The notes below the pieces were generated by a model. The model ran no database searches. It saw nothing but the letters and a program-made list of their open reading frames with translations, and had not been told where the DNA came from. Shown here one piece after another: positions 22,494 to 32,994 of a DNA stretch of 64,000 nt. The DNA comes from Proales similis (lineage: Eukaryota > Rotifera > Eurotatoria > Ploima > Proalidae), in contig JAGVRJ010000001.1 in assembly GCA_019059635.1 (NCBI GenBank), positions 1,178,001 through 1,242,000 on the forward strand. The letters run 5' to 3'. Within the stretch, counting starts at the first letter, position 1; every line of letters begins with the position of its first letter. The position numbers were made by a program, and so were the translations under genes.

Positions 22494-25400
22494 TCAAGTG
22501 GACTGTACACTGTTGAGCTGCATTTGAAGTCGTTGCAGTTCGTTGAGTTTCTGCTGAAGCAGCTCGTTCTTGGTCTCAAGTTGACTGTCACCGTCTCCAC
22601 TTGGCGTGCAAAGTGAAGCAGACGCTGACTCGTCGTAATCCGCTCGGTAGTCTCGATTGAAGCAGTCGTTTCCTTTGCCAGTCTGTCTCGTGTTCAACGC
22701 TCCTCCTTTGAGCCGATCGCGCAGCACCAAGTTCTCGTCCCTCAGTGCGTTCAGTCTTCCCTGCAAATAGCTGATCATCTTCTCCTGCTGCTCAAAGTCC
22801 TTCCACTGATCTCACACACACAGTTAGCGAGTGACCAACAAAAATGCCAAATGAGAATTACGTTCGAGTTTCGACTCTCCTGCTGAATGCTCTCGATCTC
22901 TTGACGCATTCGCTCAATTTGAACTCGCTGACTGGCCGATTCTGATTTGTATTCTTGCATTCTCCTTTTGATTTGAACATTAAAGACTATTGACACCTGC
23001 AATGAAGAAAAGGCATTTACTTGTCAAGCTCACGATTGAGTTCAATTTCGAACTTCTCCGCCAGCTTAGAAAGAGTCTCATGCTTCCACTGAGCCATGTT
23101 CTCCTGAATCTCTTGAATTTCTCGATCCTTGTTCTTCAACGCCGCAGTCAACTTTCCGATCTCGTTCGAATGTTTGCTCTGGCTCTCTTTGTCCTGTTTG
23201 TAAATTTTCAAAAAATTCAATCGAGGTGCGGCGGGGGAGATTTCTTCAACTGATGTTACCTTGAGAAAGCATTCGCGAATCGCCTCGAGCTCTTTCTGCT
23301 TCTGTTTTTCGAACTGGCGCTTTATCGCTTCGGTCTCGTCCTCTCTCTCCTGATGCATTTTGTGCAGCGTCCTTTTCGTCTGCTCGTTTTCGCCTTTCAA
23401 GTTCTGGTAGCTCAGAATCAACTCCTCGAGCAGACTCTTCAGGTTTGTCTTTTCAATTTAAACGAACGTTGAACCAGTAGACGAGAACGCTAAAAATCGC
23501 AACAGCTGCTTACAAAGGCCATGTGAAACATGTTCAGCGCCAGAGCGTTCTCGACGTTTTTCACGGCGTAAATGCTTTTCAGACTGACGCAAGAACACAT
23601 GCGATTAGGAGCCATTCAGCAAGAGAGAGAGAGAGCAACTCAGCTTACTTTGAGTAGTTGACTAGGCGAGGCACAAGACCCGGCACGAGCGACGAGAGTT
23701 TACGCTGCTCCTCGTTCAAGTCTTTTATGAGACTTTTCTCCAGCTTTTCCACATTCAGCAGAAACTCGCGGTCTTTTTCGCTCACACCTTGCTGGGCCAG
23801 TTTGAGCTTGACAATTTCCTCTTCGAGTTCTCTGATGCACTTTTTGGCGCGAGCGTTCTCTTCCTGCTTCTGCTCGCTAATCTCTTTGCGTACAAGCTCA
23901 AGCTCTTCGTTCCATGCTTCTCGGGCTTTGGCTATCGCGTTCGTCTTTTCCTTGCCCGCATTGGCCAGCTCCTCTCTCATCTCGGTCAACTCCTTTGATT
24001 GTTCCAATAGACAAATTGCAAACGAGCAGCGTTGACTATGACCAACTTACTTTATTGAGTCGTGCTGCTCGATCACGCTCGGCCTCGGTCCTTTCTCGCT
24101 CAAATTTGAGCTCTTCTTTGAGCTTGGACCACTCATGATACTTTTCCTGCTTCAACTTGGTCAACTCGGTTCTAATCAGCGCCTCTTGTTCCTGCAGCCA
24201 ATGTTGACGTTCTTTTTGCATCCTCTCTTCGACTCGAGGTGCCAGGGCTCGTTCAAATTCGCGCTGAAACGTCTCGAATTGTGACTCTTTGCACTTTAAC
24301 TCGGCCTCGAGCAATCTGAGCTGTTCGTCCTTTTTCTGCAATAAACATTTATATAATTCGAGTCGAGCCAAAGAGATGCAGGCTTGGATGAACTCGATCG
24401 ACAAATCGTCGTCGACTGCAAATGAGTCAAGTGGGCTATGGGCGAGCCATTGATAGGACAGCGAACACGAACAGGTGAGAGTCTAATAGAGGGCGACTGC
24501 CAAACGGGACAGGTTGAGTGCGTGTTTGTCGTGTTGATCAAGTTCATCAAGTCGATTAAAAGTCGAACGTGAATGAGCACAATTGTGGGGCTCAATCACA
24601 TTCGATTAGAGAAAAGTGGACACTGAGTGAGTGAGAGCACAAGAACATACAGAAATTGATTTTTTCAAGTTGTCTACAAGAGCCTCGTGCAGCTGCTGGC
24701 TATTCGATCGGGCATTCTTTAGCTCGGCCATTTGGCTCTTTAGCTCAACAATGCTCTCTTCTTTTTCTTGAAGTATGCGAGAGTTAAGCTCGCTTATTTC
24801 CTAGAAAATGAAAATAGTTCCAAGTAGAGATCAAAACGATAAAAGTGATTGTGAACAGCACAATCTAGATCAGTTTAGATTAGCAGCAGGTGCACATAAA
24901 GACACTGATCAAGTGAGATTGGTGCGCTAATGTGGCCACTAGAGCCCTAAAACTAAACGACTAGGCGACTAGAATGCTCAAGAGTGTACTTTTTCTTTGG
25001 CCAAATGCTTGTTCAGCTGATCGTCGTGACTTCGCTTGGCTCTCTGAAAGGCCTCGTTACAAGATTCGATCTCTTTTTTCAAGCATTCGATCTGCGACCT
25101 AGTCAGGGTTTACGATTGTTAGACTGCTTGTGCTCAAGTGGTCGCTGGGCTGCTCGCCTTACCCGTAGCTGTCAATCTTTTCTTGCCTACTGGCCTGTTC
25201 GCACTCGAGCCGCCTGCATTTGTCGTCCGAGATCTTCAGCTGCAATCGCGTGTCCTCCAGCTGATTGGTCAGCGTTTCGCACAAGTTTGTCAAATGCTTG
25301 TGGGTGCCTTCGCTTATTGCCAAGTTTTGCAGGTCTTTGTCCTTGCGTGTCAGCTCACACTTCAAATGCTCAACTTGATCGGTTGATTTTGAGAGGCTGC

Positions 25401-26382
25401 ACCTCAGCTCTTCTCTCTCGTCGTTCATTAGTTCAATGTTGCGACGTGTTGTTTTCAACTCCTTCACCCGCATTTTGGGTTAGAACTCGAGCTAAAATCA
25501 CTCTGTGTTCAAATTCTACCTCTTCGAGACGAAATATTTTCTCTTTGGAAATGGTCTGTTGACGATAGAACTCTTCTTGAAGTCTGATGAATCGTTTGTC
25601 CATCTCAAGTCGTTGTATGTCTCGCTCGTTCTGAACGCTTTGCTGTTAAGTCGCACAAGCAGCAGACGGGCAAATACTTTACCTGATGGTTGAGAACAGG
25701 ATGGGAGCTCATCGAACAGCTTTGATAAGCTTGCTGCTGATGATGATGATGATGCGAAGAGTCAATGGGAGCTCTTGATCGATTGGTCGGCTCTAGACTG
25801 GAGCTGACTTTTTGATCGGCTCGCTTCTTCATTTTCAGCTGTGTTTCAAGCTTGTTGATTTCCAGCTCGAGAGCTTCGCGCTTCAATTGCGCTTTCAGAG
25901 CGTCGCACCTTAATAAGTGAAGAGGATTAAGCGAATAGTTGACCACTGGGGCAGCCGATACGAGGAGTGAGCGAGGCCGACGGACGCGGTCAATGCGAAC
26001 TGTAAATATTTGACGGCCTGAGGGAGAGAGAGGCCGGCGCAGAGGCGAGAGAGAGAGAAGCAGACCGATGCGGTCGTCTGGCAAGTAGGCGTTCAGCCAG
26101 CCTGCCAGCCGCCGACTTTGCAAGCAGCGAGAATTGGGTTAAAGGCAAAACAAATACGAACTGGTCCCATGCGTAGTTTCTTAATTTGAACGAGTCCGAG
26201 GACGAGGTGAAAAACGAGCCCAGCTGGCTGGTGTCGTCAAGGCGTTCGCATCGTCTCGATTGATGCTTCTTCTTTCGTCGGCTGGTCAAGTTCTTCCACT
26301 TCTTGTGCTGCTGATGTATCTTGCCGATGAGCTCGCGCTGTTCTATCACATACTTCTGGTACTCGTCACATTCATTGCTCAT
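22494..26382 (-). CDS. Long coiled-coil protein, family not recognised
   Basis: Thirteen exons (minus): 26162-26382, 25683-25908, 25520-25642, 25163-25461, 24990-25098, 24651-24800, 24051-24335, 23649-23992, 23514-23583, 23260-23448, 23021-23193, 22862-22964, 22494-22805. CDS 2604 bases, 867 residues, with every junction in phase. A basic N-terminus (HKKWKNLTSRRKKKHQSRR) is followed by a His/Gln patch near residue 135. Nearly continuous heptad coiled coil then runs from about 150 to 800, with LAQQGVSEKDREFLLNVEKL and NLKSIYAVKNVENALALNMF as non-repetitive breaks. The composition (Glu, Lys, Gln, Leu) and length are those of centrosomal or ciliary scaffold proteins such as CEP63, CEP83 or CEP152, but I could not align it convincingly to any of them. 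No motor or membrane domain is visible. Confidence 0.85.
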
Positions 26383-27488
26383 TGTGATCTAATTCCTCCC
26401 CGAGCTACGGTCAACACAGAACTTCAACAACAACAACAAAAACGCTGATGCCGACTAGACCGTCAAAATAATCCGGATCTGTGACTTTCTCAAATTTTCG
26501 TTTCTACGAGGACAACAGAACTTGGTCGGACCTCTTATCTTCATAAAACAAAATAAAATAATGTAAATTGCTTTTTTAGTGTTTGTCTAGAGGCAATGGC
26601 GGCCAGCCAAGTTGCACGGCTTCTGTTTGTGTTTTAGACGGTCAGTGTTTGGTTCGCAACGGACAGCCAGATCAAGTCATTAGGCCGGACGAGGCTAGCG
26701 CTGATTAAATTTTTAACTTTGGCCCCTAAATTAGACAATCGACGCTTAAATCTGACTCACACGCGCACGCCCGGGTCATTCTCTTCTTTCTTCTCGCGGG
26801 CACATTTACGAGAAAAATATGAGAAAGTTACTAGGACGTATTTGGCTACTGGCACGTATTAGACTGAAATCGGTTGCAACTGATGCGGCAAAACCAGGTT
26901 GCTCGAAATCTTTCGGCCCAAAACTCAACCGAGTCGCATGAGCCATGCCAAAGAACGACCACTGAGCTGCGAATCACAACGCTAAGCAGCAAACGAGAAT
27001 GAAATGACAATATTCTCTCGTTCTGGGCGTCGGTTCTGTTCGACTACCCAAGCAACTAGGCAGTGAGGCAAGAGCGAATCAATGTGCTTCTGTTTCTTGT
27101 TTTCTCTCAAGCTCACAAGATATAAACATAAAAATCGAGTGACCAATTAAGTCGCGCAAAATACAACTACTCGAATGTAAGCGACCGACACACAAATACA
27201 AATAAACTTGCTGATTTATTATTCACCTGGTGACCCGTTCGATATCTCTAATTCAATTAGACTCCCATTCTTGGGCTGAGCAAAACTCTTTCGCCTAATT
27301 ACAATTTTATGGTTCGCGCTCTCGCCCACTGCCTGGCCGCGTAGTAGAGTCGCTCAAAATAAAGCAAATGACGAGCGAGAGAGAGAGAGTTTAAGAATTT
27401 GCTTTCTTCTGTTTTTTTTTCGGTGCGACTAAGAGCGTACGGGCATTGTTAGACCATCGAGCACAATATGTAAGCATATAAAAGGGGA
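26383..27488. other. Intergenic, no gene supported
   Basis: About 1.1 kb upstream of the coiled-coil gene and downstream of the next minus-strand gene. A TATAAAAG element on plus lies at 27477-27484. No splice-consistent coding sequence is seen. Confidence 0.5.
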
Positions 27489-28316
27489 CTAATAGTGGGA
27501 CCAGCTCACTCTTGGCCGGATGCTTGCCTCTTCAGTCTCTTCTTTCGGCCCTCGCCTTTCCTCTCCTCTGTTTCTCATTTGGCTTCTGCTGCTTTTCCCT
27601 ACACAACTCAAGTGGACCGATCGAGGAAACACATACCTTGAGTGTTCGCTTTGCTTGCTTCCATCTGGCTCGTTCATTGTGCAATCGCCGCAGCAGCAGT
27701 AGTTGCCGTAGAGGCCAATATTTGCGCACTCGCTTAGCTCTTTGGCTATCGACGACTTGTTGGCCGCTCCTGCTCGATGCGTTTGTTGCTAAAACACAGA
27801 AAAATAAGAAAATCTCATACGCGCACGCGCCAAATAGGCAGATTGAGTAAAATTTGAAAATAAACAGGCGCACCGAGGGAAATCGCCCCACAAGACAACA
27901 ATAAAGCCAAAATAGGAGGAAAATATTTCCAAGCAAATGGGTTTAGGTCTGAGCAAATGGGCCGTTGCCTGCCGAAATAAGAAACTCACCAGAGGATGAA
28001 AGAGGTTCGCTTGGTCTGGAGCCAAGTCAATTGCTCGCTGCAACAACAATTCGGTGTCATTAAGTCTGTAACTTGACCAGAGGAGAATTGACTTACCGTG
28101 TGACGGTTTATTAGATTGGCGATTTCGATGTGTCTCTTAATGAGTGGCGACCTATCTGCACTTAGCAGCCAATTGGCCTCAACGTTCAAATATCTGCTTG
28201 CGTACGACGGTTCGCTTGGCTTTCTCGGTCCGTTTTGCGGATTCCTCTTGCAATCAGAGCATGAAACCTCGTTGCCGCCAGCGCCGATCGAGCTATCGCT
28301 GCAACTGCGTTTTACG
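27489..28316 (-). CDS. Unrecognised protein, last four exons (5' end unresolved)
   Basis: Four minus-strand exons join in phase: about 28097-28316, 27990-28037, 27637-27788, 27489-27585 (stop). Introns are 59, 201 and 51 bases with good GT and AG signals. The first listed exon begins at an acceptor (CAAACGCAG) and needs two bases from an unseen upstream exon. The protein is Ser-rich and basic, then EANWLLSADRSPLIKRHIEI, ANLINRHT, RAIDLAPDQANLFHPL, and a Cys cluster (NYCCCGDCTMNEP). It ends with a charged tail and WSHY. Codon use (GCC, GGC, AGC, TGC, CTC) is like neighbouring genes. I recognise no domain. Candidate first exons at 28670-28879 and 28937-29176 on the same strand are unproven. Confidence 0.55.
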
Positions 28317-29352
28317 CTGCGTTTGAATAAGAATACATCATTAAACGACCGGCGTCAGAGTTTAGCAGAAGAAGCAGTTGGAAGGAGAAAAACAAAACGA
28401 CACGAATTAAGAATGCAATTCGATTTGTGCCGATCGTTGAATGAATAAAAGACAGAGGTGCTGATTAAATGAACGCTGCTGCTGCTCTTATTTGCGTGTC
28501 AGTGTGGCGTTGTTGTTTTTCTTGTTGTTTTTGTTGTTTTTTTTTTCAACAAATTTTCAAGCTAGCCAGCACGGAACGGCGAGATGATGGGCCGTAGAAG
28601 AGAGAGGGTGAGGGGGCTTAAGTCTAATTTGAGAGCATTTCAGACTCTTCACGTCCGCCGCAGCCAGTTCTAATCAACACGCCAACGGCTAGGAGGCCGC
28701 TTTAATTTATGCTTGGCAAGCTGTGATGATGAGCGTCGTGTCGCGGCCGCCACCGCAGCGTTCAGCGTCTCAGTCAAGAGGCCCACTAATGAGCAGACTG
28801 GTCCACCGGATACCTCATCAAATGTTTTCTTAATCCTCCATTTACAGTCTGATCCGGTGCGCTTTCTAAACACCTTCATCGTTTAGCATCGTTCAATCCC
28901 CGGCCAGCCTTGCCCTCTTTCTCTATTCCCTCCTTCTCAGCCCGTTTTTTGCTTTATTATTTTTGCCCGAGATATTTCATCGGCTCCACTCAACAGCTCA
29001 CACGACATCTTGATTGGCTTTGTTTTTAGCATCCAAACGAGTCTAATTCGCATTAGGAAGAGAAGTCCGAAAATGCTGTGCTGAAACGAACGAATCGAGC
29101 GGCCGATTGACGAGCAGACACTGAAATTTGATGCGGCTGTCAATCTGGACTTCATTTCTAATCCTTCGCTCTCCATGACTACACGCTTCGTTCAAGTTGG
29201 CGCGGGGGAGACATTTGTGCAAGTTGGGAAAGCACCTGAAATGTCAGCTTTCACCTTGGGCTTAATACACGCAAGCAGCCGAATCGGGCTGAGTAATGAC
29301 GCATAAATGCATTGGGCGAATTTGATTGCCAAAGCGAAAGACTAAGAGCAGA
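28317..29352. other. Region without a confirmed gene
   Basis: May hold the promoter of FBXO4 and the missing 5' exons of the minus-strand gene ending at 27489. Two minus-strand open frames starting with ATG (28879 and 29176) have plausible codons but no splice site that fits the known downstream phase. A T-rich GTTGTTTTT tract lies at about 28508-28546. Confidence 0.35.
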
Positions 29353-30558
29353 ATGCAGACGGAACAGGGAGGGGACAGCATTGGTTTTGACCAGCTTCCT
29401 TACGATGTGCTGGCGAAAATCTGCCTCCAGCTCTCCTACAGAGACCTTGTTAAACTGAGCGGCGTGAGCAAGCGGCTGAACGCGATCGCCAATGACAATT
29501 ACATTTGGAAGCGAAAACTGCTTAAAGACATTCAAACGTGGAACATGACCGACTCGAAGACATTTCCCAAAGAGCTGTACAGCCTAGAGGCGAGCAACTA
29601 CGAGCCGAGCAAGGTCTCGTTCAAAAAGCTCTATCTCAGCTCGTGTCCGGACATAATTGTGCAGCGCGAAATTCTCAAAGAGCTCAAGCTCTTCCAAGAG
29701 ATGCAGACCAAACTGAATATAAACAGCACGAGCGAAAAGCCGACCAGCACTACGACGAGCCTATTCTCTTCGACGCGTTTCGCTCAGATGAAAGAGTTTG
29801 TGATGCGCAACGTGCTCGACATGAGCCAACAAGAGCATCAACAGTATGAGGAGGACAGCCAGGTGCCCAAGGTGGTCATAAGCGGCCCTGGCCTTGAGAC
29901 GGGCAACGGCCTCATCACGAGCATTCTACGCAAGTCCGAGTTCAAAACAATCGGAATGGTGCCGGGTCGAAACGGACACGGCTCTGGCATAAAACTGAAG
30001 CTGTTCAATCACAGTCCTTTCAATCTGACCATCATGTACACGAACGTGAGTCGAGTGTGCGAGAGCAACAACCACGACGTGCAACAGAATCGGCTTTTAA
30101 CTCGACGAGTCGAAAACGATGAGATCAGCTACGAGCTGAACCCTCAGGTGAAAGAGGCATGCGAGAGCGCCGACGCCTTTATCTATGTGGTCGACTACGA
30201 GCATTTGGCTCGTCTCCTTGTCGACAAGCAATGGTCCGGCCAGCTCATTGACAACTACAAAATTGAACTGAGCACACTGCTGGGCGAATTGAGTCCACAC
30301 ATTCCTCTGCTCATACTCTCGTGCGGCAGCGGGCTAGCCGATCGAGCCGAGCTGTCAAATGACCAGATCATTCAGCAGCTTGAATTGTTCAAGCTCAAAC
30401 GCGACTGGCACATTCGCAAATGCTGCATCAATCAGCCCAATTTGAAGGACATCACGCTCGGGTTCGAATGGATTCTCAAACTGATCGAGCAGAAGCGCTT
30501 GACCGATGAGGCCAGCAGACGTCAGAGCGAGAGCCCTGTTGCGCCCTGGCTCTGCTGA
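29353..30558 (+). CDS. FBXO4: FBXO4-like F-box protein with a GTPase-like domain
   Basis: Substrate receptor of an SCF ubiquitin ligase; vertebrate FBXO4 targets TRF1. Intronless CDS, 401 residues from the ATG at 29353 (the open frame extends upstream but only through a TTG). F-box at about 11-55: FDQLPYDVLAKICLQLSYRD, KLSGVSKRLNAIANDNYIWK. The C-terminal half is a Rab-like fold with degenerate nucleotide motifs: KVVISGPGLETGNGLITSIL in place of a P-loop, then YTNVSRVCE, ADAFIYVVDYEHLARLLVD, PLLILSCGSGL. This combination of F-box plus atypical small GTPase domain is particular to FBXO4. An acceptor-like AGAGCAG directly precedes the ATG. Confidence 0.85.
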   Translation: MQTEQGGDSIGFDQLPYDVLAKICLQLSYRDLVKLSGVSKRLNAIANDNYIWKRKLLKDIQTWNMTDSKTFPKELYSLEASNYEPSKVSFKKLYLSSCPDIIVQREILKELKLFQEMQTKLNINSTSEKPTSTTTSLFSSTRFAQMKEFVMRNVLDMSQQEHQQYEEDSQVPKVVISGPGLETGNGLITSILRKSEFKTIGMVPGRNGHGSGIKLKLFNHSPFNLTIMYTNVSRVCESNNHDVQQNRLLTRRVENDEISYELNPQVKEACESADAFIYVVDYEHLARLLVDKQWSGQLIDNYKIELSTLLGELSPHIPLLILSCGSGLADRAELSNDQIIQQLELFKLKRDWHIRKCCINQPNLKDITLGFEWILKLIEQKRLTDEASRRQSESPVAPWLC

Positions 30559-30627
30559 GCGTCTTCTCTGCCACATTGCTTTTCATTTCGTTTTTGATTT
30601 ATTCACTTTTCTTGCGTTTTACATATA

Positions 30628-30633
30628 AATAAA
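30628..30633 (+). terminator. Polyadenylation signal AATAAA of FBXO4
   Basis: AATAAA 70 bases after the FBXO4 stop, in the 237-base gap between convergent genes. Confidence 0.6.
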
Positions 30634-30795
30634 TATGAATAACGTTCCTAACCAACAGCACATGGACAACGCGCTTATTTACTATTCTGAATGTTAAATA
30701 GCCGAAAACTAGCCGAGGAAAAAGAATCGAAAAAAAGAGAGAGGAAATATCGAGCCGGGGCAGAAAGGCAAAAGAAAATCGAAAAAGGAAATTGA

Positions 30796-32994
30796 TCAGA
30801 AATTGCACATTGAACTTCGATTGTAGAGCGCAATCAACGAGCCGATTGAGTGTGTGAACGAAGCTGCAGCGGTTCTGGCAGTCGCCGCTGTCGTGAGCCG
30901 ATTGACTGTGATCGTAGACTCGGAAGAGACCGAGGACGTCAGATAGAAATGTTTGAAGCGAGCGTTCAACACGATCAGAATTAGAGGCACTAAGAGCACG
31001 TGCTTGCGCGAGAAGAGTCTTCTAAACGAATGCGACAATGTGTGCATCCAATTGGCGAGGAAGTCGATTCTGGTCGACGGCGTCTGGCCGTCGCTCCTTC
31101 GCAAACCAAACAGGCGGCCGACTGTGAAGAGGAGTGGCTCGTCCACTCGAGGCGAGACAATCAGAGAACTATTTTCAGGTTCAGGCAACCAAGAGGGCAG
31201 GAGCAAGACGGGCGAGAGCGGCGGAGGATCCTTCGCTTGATTTTGAACGCAAATCTCATCGGCTGTCGGCTGGTTCACTGGCTCGACATCGCATCTGCTT
31301 GATATTTGCAGATGAGAGGTGAGAATGGGCGCATTCGACTCGTTTGGGTCGTCTTCGTCGTAGTTCCAGTCGAGTAGGTTCTTGTTCATGCTCAGAAGGC
31401 GATCGTTCTCCGCCGATATGTCTTCAAGCTGCTCACTCGACGCAGTCTGATTCGAGTAGAGTTGAATGAACGAAAAGTCGTTGTTGTCAAAGTAAACGTT
31501 CGTGTTGTTGCAATTCGTCCACTCGACCGACTCGTCTGGCCGGTCGTTGTGCAAACAAACAGAATCGTTTCGTCTTAGCTCGAGCTCATCAGCAGATCTG
31601 GTTGATATATCGCCCATCGCCGCCTCCGCTTGCATCGAGCGATCGCTTTCGTTCAAACTGCTCTCGCTTTTGTTCAACAACTGGTTGTAAACAGCGTCGA
31701 TCAACTCGAGCGGATCGTCTATACTTGACGGTATGCGCACTGCTCTCCGCTTTCTTGGGCTCTTCACTGCCTCAGACTGGAGGAAGTCGTCGATTATCTT
31801 TGTCGATGTCGAGCGAAGGTTCACGTCAGACAAATGGCCTGAGCAGATCGAGTCGGAGTCGGACTCCACCGCGAACGGCTCTTGCATTGACTGGCAACTG
31901 TTTGACTCGTTGTCGTCGTCATCGTTCGACATGCTGGTCTCGATTGCCGGCTCGATGCTGCTGCGCTTTTGCTTGTTCAACTTGGGGCCTTTGCGGCGCT
32001 TGCCTGCCGGCTTGCCTGCCAAATAGGGACTCAGAATCTGAGCGAACTGCGACGAGCAAGTAAAACGCTTAATTATCTTTATCAAATGCCGGACGAGCAC
32101 ATCGAACTTTTTGGTCGACTTGTTGGTTCGAGACGAGAGCAGAAACGAAGTGAGCTCGAACGGTCGAGGCTTCCTCTTGGTCGCATGCGTTTGCAGAAGA
32201 TTGAGCAGAAGAATCTGAATGAGAAGCTCTGAGATGCTCTCATTAGCGGTCTCTTGTGATCGAGTGGCCCGCTTCGGCCGGGCCTTGCCTGACGTCGATG
32301 CTTCATTAGACAAGACAGATAAGTTAGAGTCAGATACGTCGAGCTCAGTGTCATTTGAATTGTCGCTAATATTATCAAGTCTATTTGATCGATTGCATTT
32401 GGCGGCCAACTCCGGCCCGTTTCTGTTCAATGATTTGAGGGCGTCTCGATTCTCGCTTTTGCGTGCCTCTCGTTTAAGAGCAGAAATGTTCTCTTTTTGG
32501 CGCGTTTCATTCAGCTTGCGGCCAACGCTGCGACTCTCAGCGCCCGACTGGCTTGGACTCGAGCTGTTTGAAGTTAAAGCTGTTTTCGATCGCTCAAGTA
32601 TGAGCTCGATCTGAGTGGTCGCACACGCTTCGCTTGTCTTGGAGCTCGACCGTGAGCTCGACTCGCAGATGCCGCTGCTGCTACAGCTGCTGCTTTTGGA
32701 AGAGACGCGCAGATTAGCAGCTGTCTGCTCGATGCTCAATAGCTGCTTGACGCTCATTGCGAGTAGATTCTCGCCACAGTTGGGCTCGTGCCAGCTCATT
32801 CTTGAGCAATAGTACGGCAAGGCAAGTTCATATGCTGATGACGACGACGACGACAATGATTGAAGCAGAGCTTGTGAATTGTAATCGCTCGCCAACTCAT
32901 TTGTTTGCAATTGACGATGCCGAGCCAGAGCCGAATTCACCAGGGCATCGAACTCTTTTAGAAATGCGTCGCTTGTGGCACGCTCAATTTGCAT
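30796..32994 (-). CDS. Intronless Ser-rich orphan protein with a C-terminal hydrophobic segment
   Basis: Single open frame of 732 residues starting MQIERATSDAFLKEFDALVN. The first 270 residues are dominated by Ser, Asn and charged residues. A short ordered block follows at about 255-325 (ISELLIQILLLNLLQTHATK, FELTSFLLSSRTNKSTKKFD, VRHLIKIIKRF). The rest is acidic/Ser-rich with basic clusters (KRRKGPKLNKQKR, SPRKRRAVRIP). Near the end a run KHVLLVPLILIVLNARF could be one membrane helix, followed by about 55 residues. No known domain is seen. The helix and the nuclear-type basic clusters point in different directions (tail-anchored or nuclear-envelope protein versus nuclear protein), and I do not choose between them. 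Confidence 0.75.
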   Translation of the reverse strand: MQIERATSDAFLKEFDALVNSALARHRQLQTNELASDYNSQALLQSLSSSSSSAYELALPYYCSRMSWHEPNCGENLLAMSVKQLLSIEQTAANLRVSSKSSSCSSSGICESSSRSSSKTSEACATTQIELILERSKTALTSNSSSPSQSGAESRSVGRKLNETRQKENISALKREARKSENRDALKSLNRNGPELAAKCNRSNRLDNISDNSNDTELDVSDSNLSVLSNEASTSGKARPKRATRSQETANESISELLIQILLLNLLQTHATKRKPRPFELTSFLLSSRTNKSTKKFDVLVRHLIKIIKRFTCSSQFAQILSPYLAGKPAGKRRKGPKLNKQKRSSIEPAIETSMSNDDDDNESNSCQSMQEPFAVESDSDSICSGHLSDVNLRSTSTKIIDDFLQSEAVKSPRKRRAVRIPSSIDDPLELIDAVYNQLLNKSESSLNESDRSMQAEAAMGDISTRSADELELRRNDSVCLHNDRPDESVEWTNCNNTNVYFDNNDFSFIQLYSNQTASSEQLEDISAENDRLLSMNKNLLDWNYDEDDPNESNAPILTSHLQISSRCDVEPVNQPTADEICVQNQAKDPPPLSPVLLLPSWLPEPENSSLIVSPRVDEPLLFTVGRLFGLRRSDGQTPSTRIDFLANWMHTLSHSFRRLFSRKHVLLVPLILIVLNARFKHFYLTSSVSSESTITVNRLTTAATARTAAASFTHSIGSLIALYNRSSMCNF

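Noticed and set aside
28881-28910. GTTCAATCC resembling a tRNA T-loop
   Set aside because: The flanking bases do not pair into a T-stem and no A-box or acceptor stem is found upstream.
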